NCBI RefSeq assembly: GCF_019375555.1
Contig: NZ_JAHXDN010000001.1
Location: forward strand, 1 to 64,000
Direction of reading: 5' to 3'
Source of the DNA: Roseobacter insulae
Lineage (GTDB): Bacteria; Pseudomonadota; Alphaproteobacteria; Rhodobacterales; Rhodobacteraceae
DNA: 64,000 nt
The position numbers and the translations under genes are program-made. A model generated the notes under the pieces. It was not told the DNA's origin. It did no database searches and saw only the letters and a list, made by a program, of their open reading frames with translations. The first letter of the stretch is position 1, and the number at the start of each line of letters is the position of its first letter. Positions 6,668 to 14,427 of this stretch are shown here, piece by piece.

Positions 6668-7573
6668 TTGTCGGATGACGAAGACCTTCAGCAACATATC
6701 GAAGACCTCAAAGACGCGTTGAGGGAATACCCTGAACCTCAAATTCAGGGCGCAAAGCTCAATCAACTCATTGCAAACGTGGTCCCGGAGCTCGACTTCC
6801 GCCAGGCTGTTGGAATTCCCGTTGGCCCTGGTGCCCTCAAGAAATTCGTTTCAGATTATTTGTCTGACACACTTGCACACGTCGGCCATAACGGTGGGGA
6901 TGTGATGTACGGAATCGAAGGTCGGAGTGCGATCGCAAGCGCGATGCAATCTGCCGCATATTGGAAAACATTCGTTAGTCCCAATTCTCAACTGGAGTTA
7001 GTTTTCCAGAAAGACAGCGAAGAGTTAGCCGTAAGAACAGTCTCGGAACTGCAGCAAGATGACCAAATTATTTCAAAAGTCACAATCGATGAACACGATA
7101 GCATTAGAGAAGACTTCCAGACTGGCCTAGACCCAGATATGGCCGAAAAATTGAAAGGGCTGGAAGGAGAAAAAGACCCATATGGTGAATGGCTGGGACG
7201 ACTTCGGCAGCAAGGCAACCATATGGCGAAGAGATGGGGCGAGTTCCGACGCAAATCTCTTATCGAGTTGTTCGAGAAGAGATTGGAAGACCTGAAAATT
7301 TCAGGCGACGTTGCAGTCCAGTGCACTCAAAAACTCGCAGACTCGCAGTTCTCCTCTCACCTCCAGACCAAGCAACAGAGGTCAACAACCGTATCAACTC
7401 CACGTCAAGTTAAATCGGACAAGCTTCCCCACCTTCAGTCGAGATCATCGGAAGGGCTTGATGATGCACGTAAGTTCGCTCAAAGTGTCATAGGCTTGAT
7501 GGGCTATGAGGACATTCGTGCTGTCCGTCTTCCACTTGGTGCCGTTTTGGATGCGATGGGCATGAAACGGTGA
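6668..7573 (+). CDS. Candidate defence protein A, OST-HTH/LOTUS-like N-terminal domain
   Basis: This 301-residue protein starts at TTG (6668) with GGAG seven bases upstream. The segment at about 27-75 (GAKLNQLIANVVPELDFRQA, then GPGALKKFVSDYL) resembles the OST-HTH/LOTUS fold, a winged helix linked to RNA or G-quadruplex binding. The middle (about 110-230) is charged and helical. A second GLMGYEDIRAVRLPLGAVLD segment at the end looks like another small helical domain. No enzyme motif is seen. It is followed after 22 bases by the PRTase-like gene and shares one promoter. The domain call is by eye and moderate; the pairing suggests that A senses nucleic acid and B acts. Confidence 0.6.
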   Translation: MSDDEDLQQHIEDLKDALREYPEPQIQGAKLNQLIANVVPELDFRQAVGIPVGPGALKKFVSDYLSDTLAHVGHNGGDVMYGIEGRSAIASAMQSAAYWKTFVSPNSQLELVFQKDSEELAVRTVSELQQDDQIISKVTIDEHDSIREDFQTGLDPDMAEKLKGLEGEKDPYGEWLGRLRQQGNHMAKRWGEFRRKSLIELFEKRLEDLKISGDVAVQCTQKLADSQFSSHLQTKQQRSTTVSTPRQVKSDKLPHLQSRSSEGLDDARKFAQSVIGLMGYEDIRAVRLPLGAVLDAMGMKR

Positions 7574-7595
7574 TTAAAGGATCACCGGTTTCGCC

Positions 7596-8927
7596 ATGCA
7601 GGTTTCCAGGATTTTCGTTGTTGTAAGGCCTGACCAACAGGATGCAATTGAGAAGTTTTGCTTCCATAACCTGATCCCAAGCTGGCGAGAAAAGATCGTA
7701 GCGATTCCGGTTATCCCTCCGAAGAACATTAGTCGCGACATTCCTCAAGAGGTCGCTGAGATGATTGCCGGCTATTTCGAGGCCTATGACGGGTGCCCGC
7801 AAAATAAGTTGCTTTTGCACAAGGAGGTGGGCTGCTCTCATGAAACCTTACAGACTTTGTGGTGCGAGGCAGGGAACAACGAGGATGCCCTGGATATCGT
7901 CTCCACGAAACGAATGCGAGAGATAATCCAAAAAGCTAGCGTCGCTGAGAATGGATTTTGGAAGAATTATGTTGAGAAACAGTTGGCTGAATTTGATGCT
8001 GGCAAGTCAAGTTCGACTGCGTGGTTGCAGCAATTCAACGAGCTTGGTATCGGTCCGATAGGTCGGCGGCTGATTATGAAAATTCGCGCTCTGCGCTACG
8101 ACGGTTCGATGCTGCCATTCGCTCCGAAGGAACATGAAAAGATCGGTCAGAAGACCTGTTACTGCTATATCGAAGATGACGATCAGGGCGGTAGTTGGGT
8201 TAGTGTAAAAGACCAACTTACCCATTCTCACAAACCAGAAAGGATAGGGAAAGTACTTTGGGACTCAAAAAGCTCAAAGTTTGAATTGCCTGACCGAGAC
8301 GACGACGAATTTGTTATCTGCGAAGACGGCCTATGGAGTGGTAAGGAAACGGTCAAACGATTGGAGGCACTTGTCGCGACAGGTGCGAACGGCAGAATTA
8401 GGTTGAAGTTTGTCGCCGCGAGCGACTTTGGGCTGATGGTTGTCAGGCACGCGATTCGTCACTTCAACCTTACACATCAGGTTCAGGTCGATGCTCATGA
8501 CGCCGAGATTGTGAAGTTTTTGAGCGACGGTCTACCGGCGGAACTGATTGCTGGCGATCAGTTCACGCCAAAGGCGTACTACACTGCGCTGCATGAATAC
8601 GTGCTACCGTGGGCCTTCCTTGATGAAACGGAATGGCCCGACGGACGAGAAGCCGCCATGGACGTTTGCAGAGATATCGGTGCCCAACTTATTGAGCGGT
8701 GGTACACGGCCAACTGGCCCGACAAGGACGTTGCCGCGGCTGTGGACCGGTTTTCGCTTGGTGGCGGAAAATTTGCCTCTGCTGTTTTTTTCAAGCGGAG
8801 CGTACCCAAGGTCTGTCTGCCACTTTTTTGGCTTGATGGCGAAGTCGTGTACAACGGCAAAGCGATTGAGTGGCGTCCTCTTTTGATCGATCCGAGACGG
8901 ATTGGGAATGAAAAGCTTCTATATTGA
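7596..8927 (+). CDS. Candidate defence protein B, PRTase-CE-like protein
   Basis: This 443-residue protein contains a WLQQF segment (143-147) followed by a helical region (GIGPIGRRLIMKIRALRY). Then comes EFVICEDGLWSGKETVKRLEAL (about 238-258), which has the layout of a phosphoribosyltransferase active-site loop (acidic pair, then SG/TG), and a Rossmann-like strand IRLKFVAASD. This order matches the PRTase-CE domain described in bacterial conflict systems. The N-terminal 130 residues and the C-terminal part (HEYVLPWAFLDETEWPDG, then FFKRSVPKVCLPLFWLDGE) are unassigned. Low GC and place in an element cargo region support a defence role. Function is inferred. Confidence 0.65.
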   Translation: MQVSRIFVVVRPDQQDAIEKFCFHNLIPSWREKIVAIPVIPPKNISRDIPQEVAEMIAGYFEAYDGCPQNKLLLHKEVGCSHETLQTLWCEAGNNEDALDIVSTKRMREIIQKASVAENGFWKNYVEKQLAEFDAGKSSSTAWLQQFNELGIGPIGRRLIMKIRALRYDGSMLPFAPKEHEKIGQKTCYCYIEDDDQGGSWVSVKDQLTHSHKPERIGKVLWDSKSSKFELPDRDDDEFVICEDGLWSGKETVKRLEALVATGANGRIRLKFVAASDFGLMVVRHAIRHFNLTHQVQVDAHDAEIVKFLSDGLPAELIAGDQFTPKAYYTALHEYVLPWAFLDETEWPDGREAAMDVCRDIGAQLIERWYTANWPDKDVAAAVDRFSLGGGKFASAVFFKRSVPKVCLPLFWLDGEVVYNGKAIEWRPLLIDPRRIGNEKLLY

Positions 8928-8947
8928 GCCCGTCGACATCGCTCAAT
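8923..8947. terminator. Weak hairpin between convergent units
   Basis: ATTGAGC (8923-8929) and GCTCAAT (8941-8947) form a 7-bp stem overlapping the stop of the PRTase-like gene and the end of the relaxase gene. No T run follows. It may still act as a shared end point for the two convergent units. Confidence 0.3.
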
Positions 8948-10496
8948 GCCTCAATCCCCTCTCCGCATGCGCCTCCTGGCTATCTAGCTGTCCCTCAATC
9001 TCTCGGCGGCGGCCTTCGCTAAGGTCAAGCTCTGCTGCAAGCTCTCGTCCAGCGTCTTGTAGCTCGCCTCGTCGTTCAGCAATCCGCTCAAGGCCTTCAT
9101 GGATGCGGCCTGTGAACGAATGAGCAAGGTCACGCAGTCTTTTAAGCCAGCCAGCTCCCTCTCGATCCTGCCGGTCGAGCGTGTCTCCAAGGCGGTCAAG
9201 TCTTTCGCGGAGGCCTCTGAGGCCGTCACCAACCTCTCGACGCAAGCGAGCAAGTCGCGTTCCAAGGCTGTCAGTTGGGTCATCTAATCCTCCTCGATCC
9301 GAATGCATGTGACGTGTCTCTCGCCCATCGTGCAGGTGCGCAGGCGCGCCTTCGTTGGGTCCAGGATCAGCCAGATCCCCTCGGGCCGCTCGATCCGCGT
9401 CAGGCCCAGTTCCGTCAGCTCCGAGCGCGTCAGATGCACCGTCCAGAAGAAGCTCGCGGCCATCATCGAGGCGATCCCCGTCAGCACCATCGCCGCGATC
9501 AGCCAAGGCGAGATCGTCAGCCAAAGGCGGATCGATCTCAGCCGCGTCTCGAACATGCTCGCCGTCTCGGTCTGGAAGCGGCGTGTATCGCTCGCGATGG
9601 TATGCTGCGCGGCGCCCACAATGTTCTTCAAATCGATCCTGAAGCTCTTGAGCTGGGACGAGATCGAGGCGACGTGTTCGGCCCTGATCGTGTCGAGCTC
9701 CGCGTTCAGCTTCTCGCTCAGTCGGGTCGGCTTGCCAGTCTTCATGAAAAATCTCTCCTTTCAGCCGCCAACGCTCGCCTGTCTCAGGATCGCGGGCAGT
9801 GATGTAAGCCTTGCCGGTGCGCGGCAGGTCGAAGCCAGCCTCAGTCAGCGCGTCGATCATGGACGCTCGGTTGGTGATCAGGTCCACATCAATCTGGTCC
9901 TGTATCCACGCGTGCAGCTCTTCTCGGCCCTGAGCGCGGGTCGGGGCCTCGATGGTGTCGCGGACCTCCTGCGCCCGCTCAACATCCATCGGATCAGCCC
10001 AGCCGTGGCGCTGGTTCATCACGTCGCGCAAACTGTCGAAGGCGTTCTGATAGCCGGGCGGCGCGATGTTGAGGCTCCGTCCCGAGGTCAGCTCTAAGCG
10101 CGGCGTGCAGAAGTGAAGCTCAACGCGGTCTTCGTGGGTATGTCGGACCCAAAGCACGTCATATTGCGTCGGGTCCAGCCCCGCGAAGGCCAGATGCTCG
10201 AAGCCGTCCATGACCTCCGCTTGCTGTTCCTCGGTCGGGGCGTCGGTTGCGGCAAAGCTGATCACGCCTGCGCGGTAGGTCCATTGGTGGCGGCTTGCAT
10301 CGATCAAAGCTTCGGTGCGATCGGGATTGCCGCGCAGGACCTCCGGCAAAGGCTCTCGCGTAACCGTCATCGGCTGGCCGTCCGCATCGCGGATCAGGTC
10401 GCGGTTGTCGTCATAGGCCAGCACCTTGTCCGCGACGAGGTAGCCGACCGGACCAGCGCCCGCGCCTTTGCCGTTGCGGAAGAACTTGATCAGCAT
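8943..10496 (-). CDS. mobA: Relaxase (MobA/MbeA-type), host of two nested genes
   Basis: The 517-residue relaxase would nick oriT and pilot the strand. The N-terminal domain (about 1-240) has the histidine metal site HTHEDRVELHF (H119, H121, H128). The C-terminal half is a long charged tail rich in Asp, Arg and Gly, and this part overlaps two other genes. ATG at 10496 overlaps the MobC stop by seven bases. The order mobC-mobA with mobB and mobD inside mobA is that of ColE1-type mobilization regions. The catalytic Tyr was not fixed; Tyr19 is a candidate. It needs a helper transfer system. Confidence 0.9.
   Translation of the reverse strand: MLIKFFRNGKGAGAGPVGYLVADKVLAYDDNRDLIRDADGQPMTVTREPLPEVLRGNPDRTEALIDASRHQWTYRAGVISFAATDAPTEEQQAEVMDGFEHLAFAGLDPTQYDVLWVRHTHEDRVELHFCTPRLELTSGRSLNIAPPGYQNAFDSLRDVMNQRHGWADPMDVERAQEVRDTIEAPTRAQGREELHAWIQDQIDVDLITNRASMIDALTEAGFDLPRTGKAYITARDPETGERWRLKGEIFHEDWQADPTEREAERGARHDQGRTRRLDLVPAQELQDRFEEHCGRRAAYHRERYTPLPDRDGEHVRDAAEIDPPLADDLALADRGDGADGDRLDDGRELLLDGASDALGADGTGPDADRAARGDLADPGPNEGAPAHLHDGRETRHMHSDRGGLDDPTDSLGTRLARLRREVGDGLRGLRERLDRLGDTLDRQDREGAGWLKRLRDLAHSFTGRIHEGLERIAERRGELQDAGRELAAELDLSEGRRREIEGQLDSQEAHAERGLRH
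8984..9283 (-). CDS. MbeD/MobD-like mobilization protein nested in the relaxase gene
   Basis: This is a 99-residue helical, coiled-coil-like protein (LTALERDLLACVERLVTASE, then LAKAAAERLRDS), read one frame away from the relaxase. Its ATG follows the TAG of the upstream nested gene directly, and a perfect AGGAGG lies seven bases before the ATG. MbeD of ColE1 is likewise a small helical protein inside mbeA and acts in entry exclusion or mobilization. The ribosome site and gene order are the main support; sequence similarity to MbeD was judged by layout only. Confidence 0.78.
   Translation of the reverse strand: MTQLTALERDLLACVERLVTASEASAKDLTALETRSTGRIERELAGLKDCVTLLIRSQAASMKALSGLLNDEASYKTLDESLQQSLTLAKAAAERLRDS
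9284..9745 (-). CDS. MbeB/MobB-like membrane mobilization protein nested in the relaxase gene
   Basis: The 153-residue product lies wholly inside the relaxase gene in another frame. Residues 1-75 form an amphipathic helical part (LSEKLNAELDTIRAEHVASI), then comes a hydrophobic segment (about 73-104: LWLTISPWLIAAMVLTGIAS, then MMAASFFW), then a C-terminal domain with LGLTRIERPEGIWLI. AAGGAG is nine bases upstream of ATG 9745. MbeB-type proteins anchor the relaxosome and help the relaxase reach the secretion channel. Membrane segment and ribosome site are seen; the role is from family knowledge. Confidence 0.82.
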   Translation of the reverse strand: MKTGKPTRLSEKLNAELDTIRAEHVASISSQLKSFRIDLKNIVGAAQHTIASDTRRFQTETASMFETRLRSIRLWLTISPWLIAAMVLTGIASMMAASFFWTVHLTRSELTELGLTRIERPEGIWLILDPTKARLRTCTMGERHVTCIRIEED

Positions 10497-10963
10497 CGGC
10501 GCGCGGCCTCGACGATCTGGGCAAGCTGGCGCTCGATGGTCAGCAGGCGGCGGGCAACGGTGAGTGCGTCAAGGTCGGTGCGGCCCGCCATCATCGCGCG
10601 GTTCAGCCAGCGGGCGATCTGGTTGAGGTTGCCACCAATGCGCCCGACGGCCAGCACCAACGCCGGATCAACACGGGGAATGGGCTTGCGGCGGCGGGCC
10701 TCAGTCAGACCAAGAGCCTCCCGCAGCAGGGTCGCAGCGGGCAGTCCAGCGGCCTCGGCCTTGGCGCGGAGCTCGGCCTTCTCTGCCACAGTGCACCGGA
10801 AGACGAAGGTTTCGGTCAGCGGCTCTTTGGAGCGGGTTTTGCCCGCGCCGGTGGGGTTCGAAGGGGAGGCTTGCCGCCCCTCGCAAGGTCCCGTGTCAGA
10901 AGCGCCAGCGTATGACATGGGTCGCCTTGCTGTTTGCGCTTCGGTCCGATCATTGGCACTCAT
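10490..10963 (-). CDS. mobC: MobC/MbeC-like relaxosome accessory protein
   Basis: This 157-residue protein has a disordered N-terminus (1-45), then a ribbon-helix-helix-like segment (TFVFRCTVAEKAELRAKAEA) and the MobC signature VGRIGGNLNQIARWLN (about 105-120). Proteins of this family bind oriT and extend melting near the nick. Its ATG overlaps the stop of the upstream HTH gene (ATGA) and its own stop overlaps the relaxase start, so the three genes are coupled. Confidence 0.88.
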   Translation of the reverse strand: MSANDRTEAQTARRPMSYAGASDTGPCEGRQASPSNPTGAGKTRSKEPLTETFVFRCTVAEKAELRAKAEAAGLPAATLLREALGLTEARRRKPIPRVDPALVLAVGRIGGNLNQIARWLNRAMMAGRTDLDALTVARRLLTIERQLAQIVEAARRC

Positions 10964-11814
10964 GATCTGAGGCCTGCCGCCTGGATTTGGGCTTGTGTGA
11001 CGAGTTCAGCGGCCAGCAATGCATCGATCTGGCCGGGCGTTATATGGCGGCAAAGCGGATGCTTGTCTGTCACCCAGCCCGCCAAGCCCGTCAGCATCTG
11101 TGCTTCCTTGGCTTTCAACTCTTCTCGGCCCCTAGCGATGTCCTCGACGTAGGCACGCCATCTCCCAGACCTAAACCAGTTGTCCGAGAAACAGACTTTC
11201 GACCGGGTGAAACCTGCGCTCTCGGTCGCGTAGGCCTTCACCGCTTCGGTCAGGTCTTTGGCGCTGACGCCGTCGTCCAGTGCCGCTCTGATCCGGCTCA
11301 AACAGTCTGCCTTCCCGCGCAAGCGGTCGGGCGGATAGCAGGCCAAAACCTTCTCGGCCTCTTCGTCCTCTGCCGCCCCGCGCTCGCGCGTAGGAGGTTT
11401 ATGGATGGTTTTAGGATGGTTTGGGGGCCATGGTGGCCCCGGTACCCCGGTCACTGTGACCCCCGTTCTGGGTCCAGTCTGGACGGGGTCCACTGTGGCC
11501 CCCGTCTCGATATCGGGTTCAGCCGTCAATTCCAGCGCCTCGATCCGCGCCAAATCGATCCGGTAGACCACAGTGAACCCGTTCTTGCACCCCCGCGCGC
11601 CGGTCTCGACCAGGATGCCTTCTTTCAGGAAATCCCGGATCGTCCGCTTGACTGTGGTCTCCCCCAGCTCCGTATGCCGCTGGATCGTCCCCTTAGAACA
11701 CCAGATGCCCGACCCATCATCAGAGGCCTTGTCCGCCAAAAACATGATGATCTGCTTGCGCGTCGCACTCCCGAACTTCCGCTCGGCACACGCATTCGCA
11801 ACCCGCCAACTCAT
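10960..11814 (-). CDS. Helix-turn-helix protein, possible replication initiator of the element
   Basis: From ATG 11814 it is 284 residues; the frame is open to 11922, but the added part covers repeated sites, so the later start is preferred. Residues 1-75 form a winged helix (MSWRVANACAERKFGSATRK, then TTVKRTIRDFLKEGILVETG). A Pro-rich linker follows at about 125-150, then a C-terminal helical domain (CYPPDRLRGKADCLSRIRAA, SDNWFRSGRWRAYVEDIARG) like the tail of many plasmid and phage replication proteins. It heads the mob operon. It could be a regulator or an initiator; the two-domain layout leans to an initiator. Confidence 0.65.
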   Translation of the reverse strand: MSWRVANACAERKFGSATRKQIIMFLADKASDDGSGIWCSKGTIQRHTELGETTVKRTIRDFLKEGILVETGARGCKNGFTVVYRIDLARIEALELTAEPDIETGATVDPVQTGPRTGVTVTGVPGPPWPPNHPKTIHKPPTRERGAAEDEEAEKVLACYPPDRLRGKADCLSRIRAALDDGVSAKDLTEAVKAYATESAGFTRSKVCFSDNWFRSGRWRAYVEDIARGREELKAKEAQMLTGLAGWVTDKHPLCRHITPGQIDALLAAELVTQAQIQAAGLRS

Positions 11815-11831
11815 TGGAAGGCCCCAAAAGC

Positions 11832-11969
11832 CGCACGGACGTGCGAATTTTGTACAGGTTTTGTACGAGAATTCGGTCGTTTTTGGAGAAATTGGCGGAA
11901 AACCAAACGGGAGTTTCTGCACGCTTCTGCAGAACTCCTTGCAAATAAGCCATAATTTTCAGGCGTTTT
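11832..11969. promoter_or_regulatory. Repeat-rich non-coding region before the mob operon, candidate oriT/operator
   Basis: Between the HTH gene and the tRNA lie a perfect palindrome CGCACG-GA-CGTGCG (11832-11845), two direct repeats TTTTGTAC 11 bases apart (11848-11855, 11859-11866), a 10-bp inverted repeat with one bulged T (11910-11920 against 11929-11938), and direct repeats TTCTGCA (11915-11921, 11926-11932). Since all mob genes overlap one another, this is the most likely place for oriT, integrase arm sites or the operator of the operon. Confidence 0.5.
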
Positions 11970-12046
11970 TGGTGACCCCGGCAGGATTCGAACCTGCAAC
12001 CTGCCCCTTAGGAGGGGGCTGCTCTATCCAGTTGAGCCACGGGACC
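11970..12046 (-). tRNA. tRNA-Arg (anticodon CCT), encoded CCA
   Basis: The minus strand folds as a full tRNA: acceptor GGTCCCG with CGGGGTC (two G-T pairs), D arm GCTC/GAGC, anticodon arm GCCCC-CTCCTAA-GGGGC giving CCT, T arm GCAGG-TTCGAAT-CCTGC, discriminator A and an encoded CCA (11970-11972). It reads AGG codons. The 3' half from the anticodon loop onward is supplied by the element; the original half remains at 694-740. Confidence 0.95.
11977..12016. repeat. attR: 40-bp direct repeat within tRNA-Arg
   Basis: These 40 bases are identical to 701-740 and run from the anticodon loop into the acceptor 3' side. They mark the right end of the element and keep the tRNA functional. Confidence 0.93.
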
Positions 12047-12169
12047 GCCGGCCCTTGGTTTAGAGCAAGTTTCAGAAGTTGTCATCGCCTTATGATCCGA
12101 GAAATCACATGAGCTTGATAGGCAGGGTTCACCTGCGCTACGAAGGCGTAACAGAACAGGAAAATCATT

Positions 12170-13213
12170 GTGACAAGACCGAAACAGCGACCGTTGACCC
12201 TGCGTGATGTATCCGAGGCGTGCGGGGTGTCGGAAATGACGGTCAGCCGGGTATTGCGCAACAGGGGCGATGTCTCTGCCGCGACACGCGAACGGGTGTT
12301 GGAAGCGGCCAAAACCCTTGGATACGTGCCCAACCAGATTGCCGGTTCGCTGGCATCGCAGCGCGTAAATCTGGTGGCCGTCATTATCCCTTCGCTGTCC
12401 AACATGGTGTTTCCCGAAGTGTTGACAGGGATCAATCAGGCTTTTGAAGACACCCCGCTGCAACCTGTTGTCGGCGTGACCGATTACCTGCCGGAGAAGG
12501 AGGAACGGGTGCTCTACGAGATGCTTTCATGGCGTCCTTCCGGCGTCATTATCGCCGGGCTCGAGCATTCTGAACCGACACGCGCCATGCTGGAAAACGC
12601 AGGCATTCCGGTGGTTGAGATCATGGACACGGATGGCAATCCCGTGGATGCGATGGTCGGAATTTCCCACCGCCGCGCGGGCCGCGAGATGGCCGCGGCC
12701 ATTCTGAAAGCCGGGTATAAGCGGATCGGTTTCATGGGGACGAAAATGCCGCTTGATCACCGGGCGCGAAAACGGTTCGAGGGGTTGACCGAAGGTTTGG
12801 CCAAGGCGGGAATTGAGATCGAGGCACGGGATTTCTACTCCGGTGGCTCGGCGCTTGCCAAAGGGCGCGAGATGACCCAGGCCATGCTGGACCGCGCGCC
12901 CGATCTGGATTTCCTCTATTATTCCAATGACATGATTGGGGCAGGTGGATTGTTGTACCTGCTGGATCAGGGAATCGACATCCCCGGGCAGATCGGCCTT
13001 GCGGGGTTCAACGGTGTCGAGTTGCTGCAGGGGCTGCCGCGGCAGCTTGCCACGATGGACGCCTGCCGCGCTGAGATCGGGGCCGCAGCCGCGAAGATCA
13101 TTCTGGATCGCAGCGCGCTGCCGGAAGATGCGGACCCGGGAGCTCCGGAGCGTATTACACTGACGCCCAAGATTGCCTACGGGGATACCCTGCGCCGATA
13201 TCAGCGCGGATGA
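12170..13213 (+). CDS. LacI-family transcriptional regulator
   Basis: This 347-residue repressor starts at GTG 12170. Residues 10-60 are the LacI headpiece (LTLRDVSEACGVSEMTVSRV), followed by the hinge (YVPNQIAGSLASQR) and a periplasmic-binding-protein-like sensor domain (LVAVIIPSLSNMVFPEVLTG). Overall it is close to the GntR (gluconate) branch. It overlaps the next gene by four bases (ATGA). Its ligand is not evident: the next gene is a DNA repair protein, and the solute operon lies beyond. It may act on a distant target or on the pyroglutamate operon. Confidence 0.92.
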   Translation: MTRPKQRPLTLRDVSEACGVSEMTVSRVLRNRGDVSAATRERVLEAAKTLGYVPNQIAGSLASQRVNLVAVIIPSLSNMVFPEVLTGINQAFEDTPLQPVVGVTDYLPEKEERVLYEMLSWRPSGVIIAGLEHSEPTRAMLENAGIPVVEIMDTDGNPVDAMVGISHRRAGREMAAAILKAGYKRIGFMGTKMPLDHRARKRFEGLTEGLAKAGIEIEARDFYSGGSALAKGREMTQAMLDRAPDLDFLYYSNDMIGAGGLLYLLDQGIDIPGQIGLAGFNGVELLQGLPRQLATMDACRAEIGAAAAKIILDRSALPEDADPGAPERITLTPKIAYGDTLRRYQRG

Positions 13214-14427
13214 ACAGGCTGACGCTGAACAATACCGAGGCCCGGCGGCTGTTCCTGCACCGTCATGGGCTGAGCGAACCGCCGCAGGGTAACGCCAAAG
13301 GCCCGGAACTGCTGGCATTGATCAAACGGCTTGGATTCGTGCAGCTTGACAGCATCAACACCGTCGCCCGGGCGCATGACCTGATCTTATTTGCCCGGAG
13401 GCCACGCTACCGCCCCAAGGACCTCAAGCGCCTCTACGAACGTGACCGGGCCCTCTTTGAGCATTGGACACATGATGCATCCGTCATTCCCATGGACTAT
13501 TACCGCTGGTGGCAACTGAGGCGCCAACGCGACGCAGAAAAGCTGAGGAACCAGTGGCGCGACTGGAGACGCGAAGGGTTCGAGGCCCGCTTCCAGACCG
13601 TTTTGGATCAAATCCGGGACGAGGGGCCGCTGTGTTCATCCGATGTCGGCGCGGGTGAAAAACGCGGGTCAGGCGGGTGGTGGGACTGGCACCCGTCCAA
13701 AACCGCGCTGGAATATCTGTGGCGCAGTGGCGCGCTTTGCGTTGTGGGACGTAACGGATTTCGCAAGCGTTATGATCTGACGGAGCGGGTGATTGATGAA
13801 ACGCTTTGCCAACCGCTGCAATCGCCGGATGACATGGTCGCAACCATAGACTGGTGTTGCAGCGAGGCGCTGACCCGTCTGGGGTTTGCCACTCCCACGG
13901 AGCTGGCCGCTTTTTGGGACCATATCTCGATCGCTGAAGCCAAGGCGTGGTGCGCGGATGAAGTTGCTCAAGGGCGTTTGCAACCGATCCACATCACCTG
14001 CGTGAACGGAGCGCTGCGCGAATGCTACGCCCGGCCCGGCATCGGCACCGATCCTGCGCTGGCGCTGGACCCCACACCGCGGTTGCGCGTGCTCAGCCCG
14101 TTCGATCCGGCCCTGCGGGACCGCAAGCGGGCCGAGAGACTCTTTGGGTTTGACTACCGGATCGAAATCTTCGTGCCCGAGCCGAAACGCCGCTATGGCT
14201 ATTATGTCTTCCCGATCATGGAAGGCGACAGGCTCGTGGGGCGCGTCGACATGAAAGCGTTCCGTGACCGCGACACTTTGCAGGTGCGCGCGCTCTGGCC
14301 GGAACCCAAGGTGCGCTGGGGCAAGGGGAGGCAATCAGCCTTTGAGACCGAGCTGTCTCGGATCGTACGACTGGCTGATGTCAGCCAGATCGCCTTCGAT
14401 GACGGATGGCTGAAGAGCGATCAGTAG
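13210..14427 (+). CDS. Winged-helix DNA glycosylase of the AlkX/YcaQ family
   Basis: The 405-residue product matches the length and layout of YcaQ/AlkX (HTH_42 superfamily), which removes bulky alkyl lesions and unhooks interstrand crosslinks. The family QxD motif is seen as QLD in GFVQLDSINTVARAHDL (about residue 37-39). Also typical are FEHWTHDASVIP and WEPKVRWGKGR-like ends (EPKVRWGKGRQSAFE). Translation is coupled to the LacI gene by ATGA. The 3' end overlaps the convergent regulator gene by seven bases. Confidence 0.85.
   Translation: MNRLTLNNTEARRLFLHRHGLSEPPQGNAKGPELLALIKRLGFVQLDSINTVARAHDLILFARRPRYRPKDLKRLYERDRALFEHWTHDASVIPMDYYRWWQLRRQRDAEKLRNQWRDWRREGFEARFQTVLDQIRDEGPLCSSDVGAGEKRGSGGWWDWHPSKTALEYLWRSGALCVVGRNGFRKRYDLTERVIDETLCQPLQSPDDMVATIDWCCSEALTRLGFATPTELAAFWDHISIAEAKAWCADEVAQGRLQPIHITCVNGALRECYARPGIGTDPALALDPTPRLRVLSPFDPALRDRKRAERLFGFDYRIEIFVPEPKRRYGYYVFPIMEGDRLVGRVDMKAFRDRDTLQVRALWPEPKVRWGKGRQSAFETELSRIVRLADVSQIAFDDGWLKSDQ

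Larger units (their letters stand above)
701..12016. mobile_element. Integrative and mobilizable element in tRNA-Arg(CCT)
   Basis: The element is bounded by the 40-bp direct repeats 701-740 and 11977-12016 and is about 11.3 kb. It carries a tyrosine integrase next to attL, an excisionase-like gene, an XRE regulator, an HNH nuclease, an XRE/ImmA pair, a higBA module, a two-gene candidate defence cassette, and a mobilization operon with relaxase. No coupling protein or type IV secretion gene is visible, so it should be mobilizable rather than self-transmissible. Its middle part (about 2.1-8.9 kb) is visibly more AT-rich than the flanking chromosome, while the mob operon is GC-rich, which suggests a composite origin. 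Confidence 0.92.

Noticed and set aside
9303-10970. Plus-strand frames opposite the relaxase and mobC (9303-10097, 10113-10970)
   Set aside because: They mirror GC-rich genes. The minus strand has motifs and ribosome sites.
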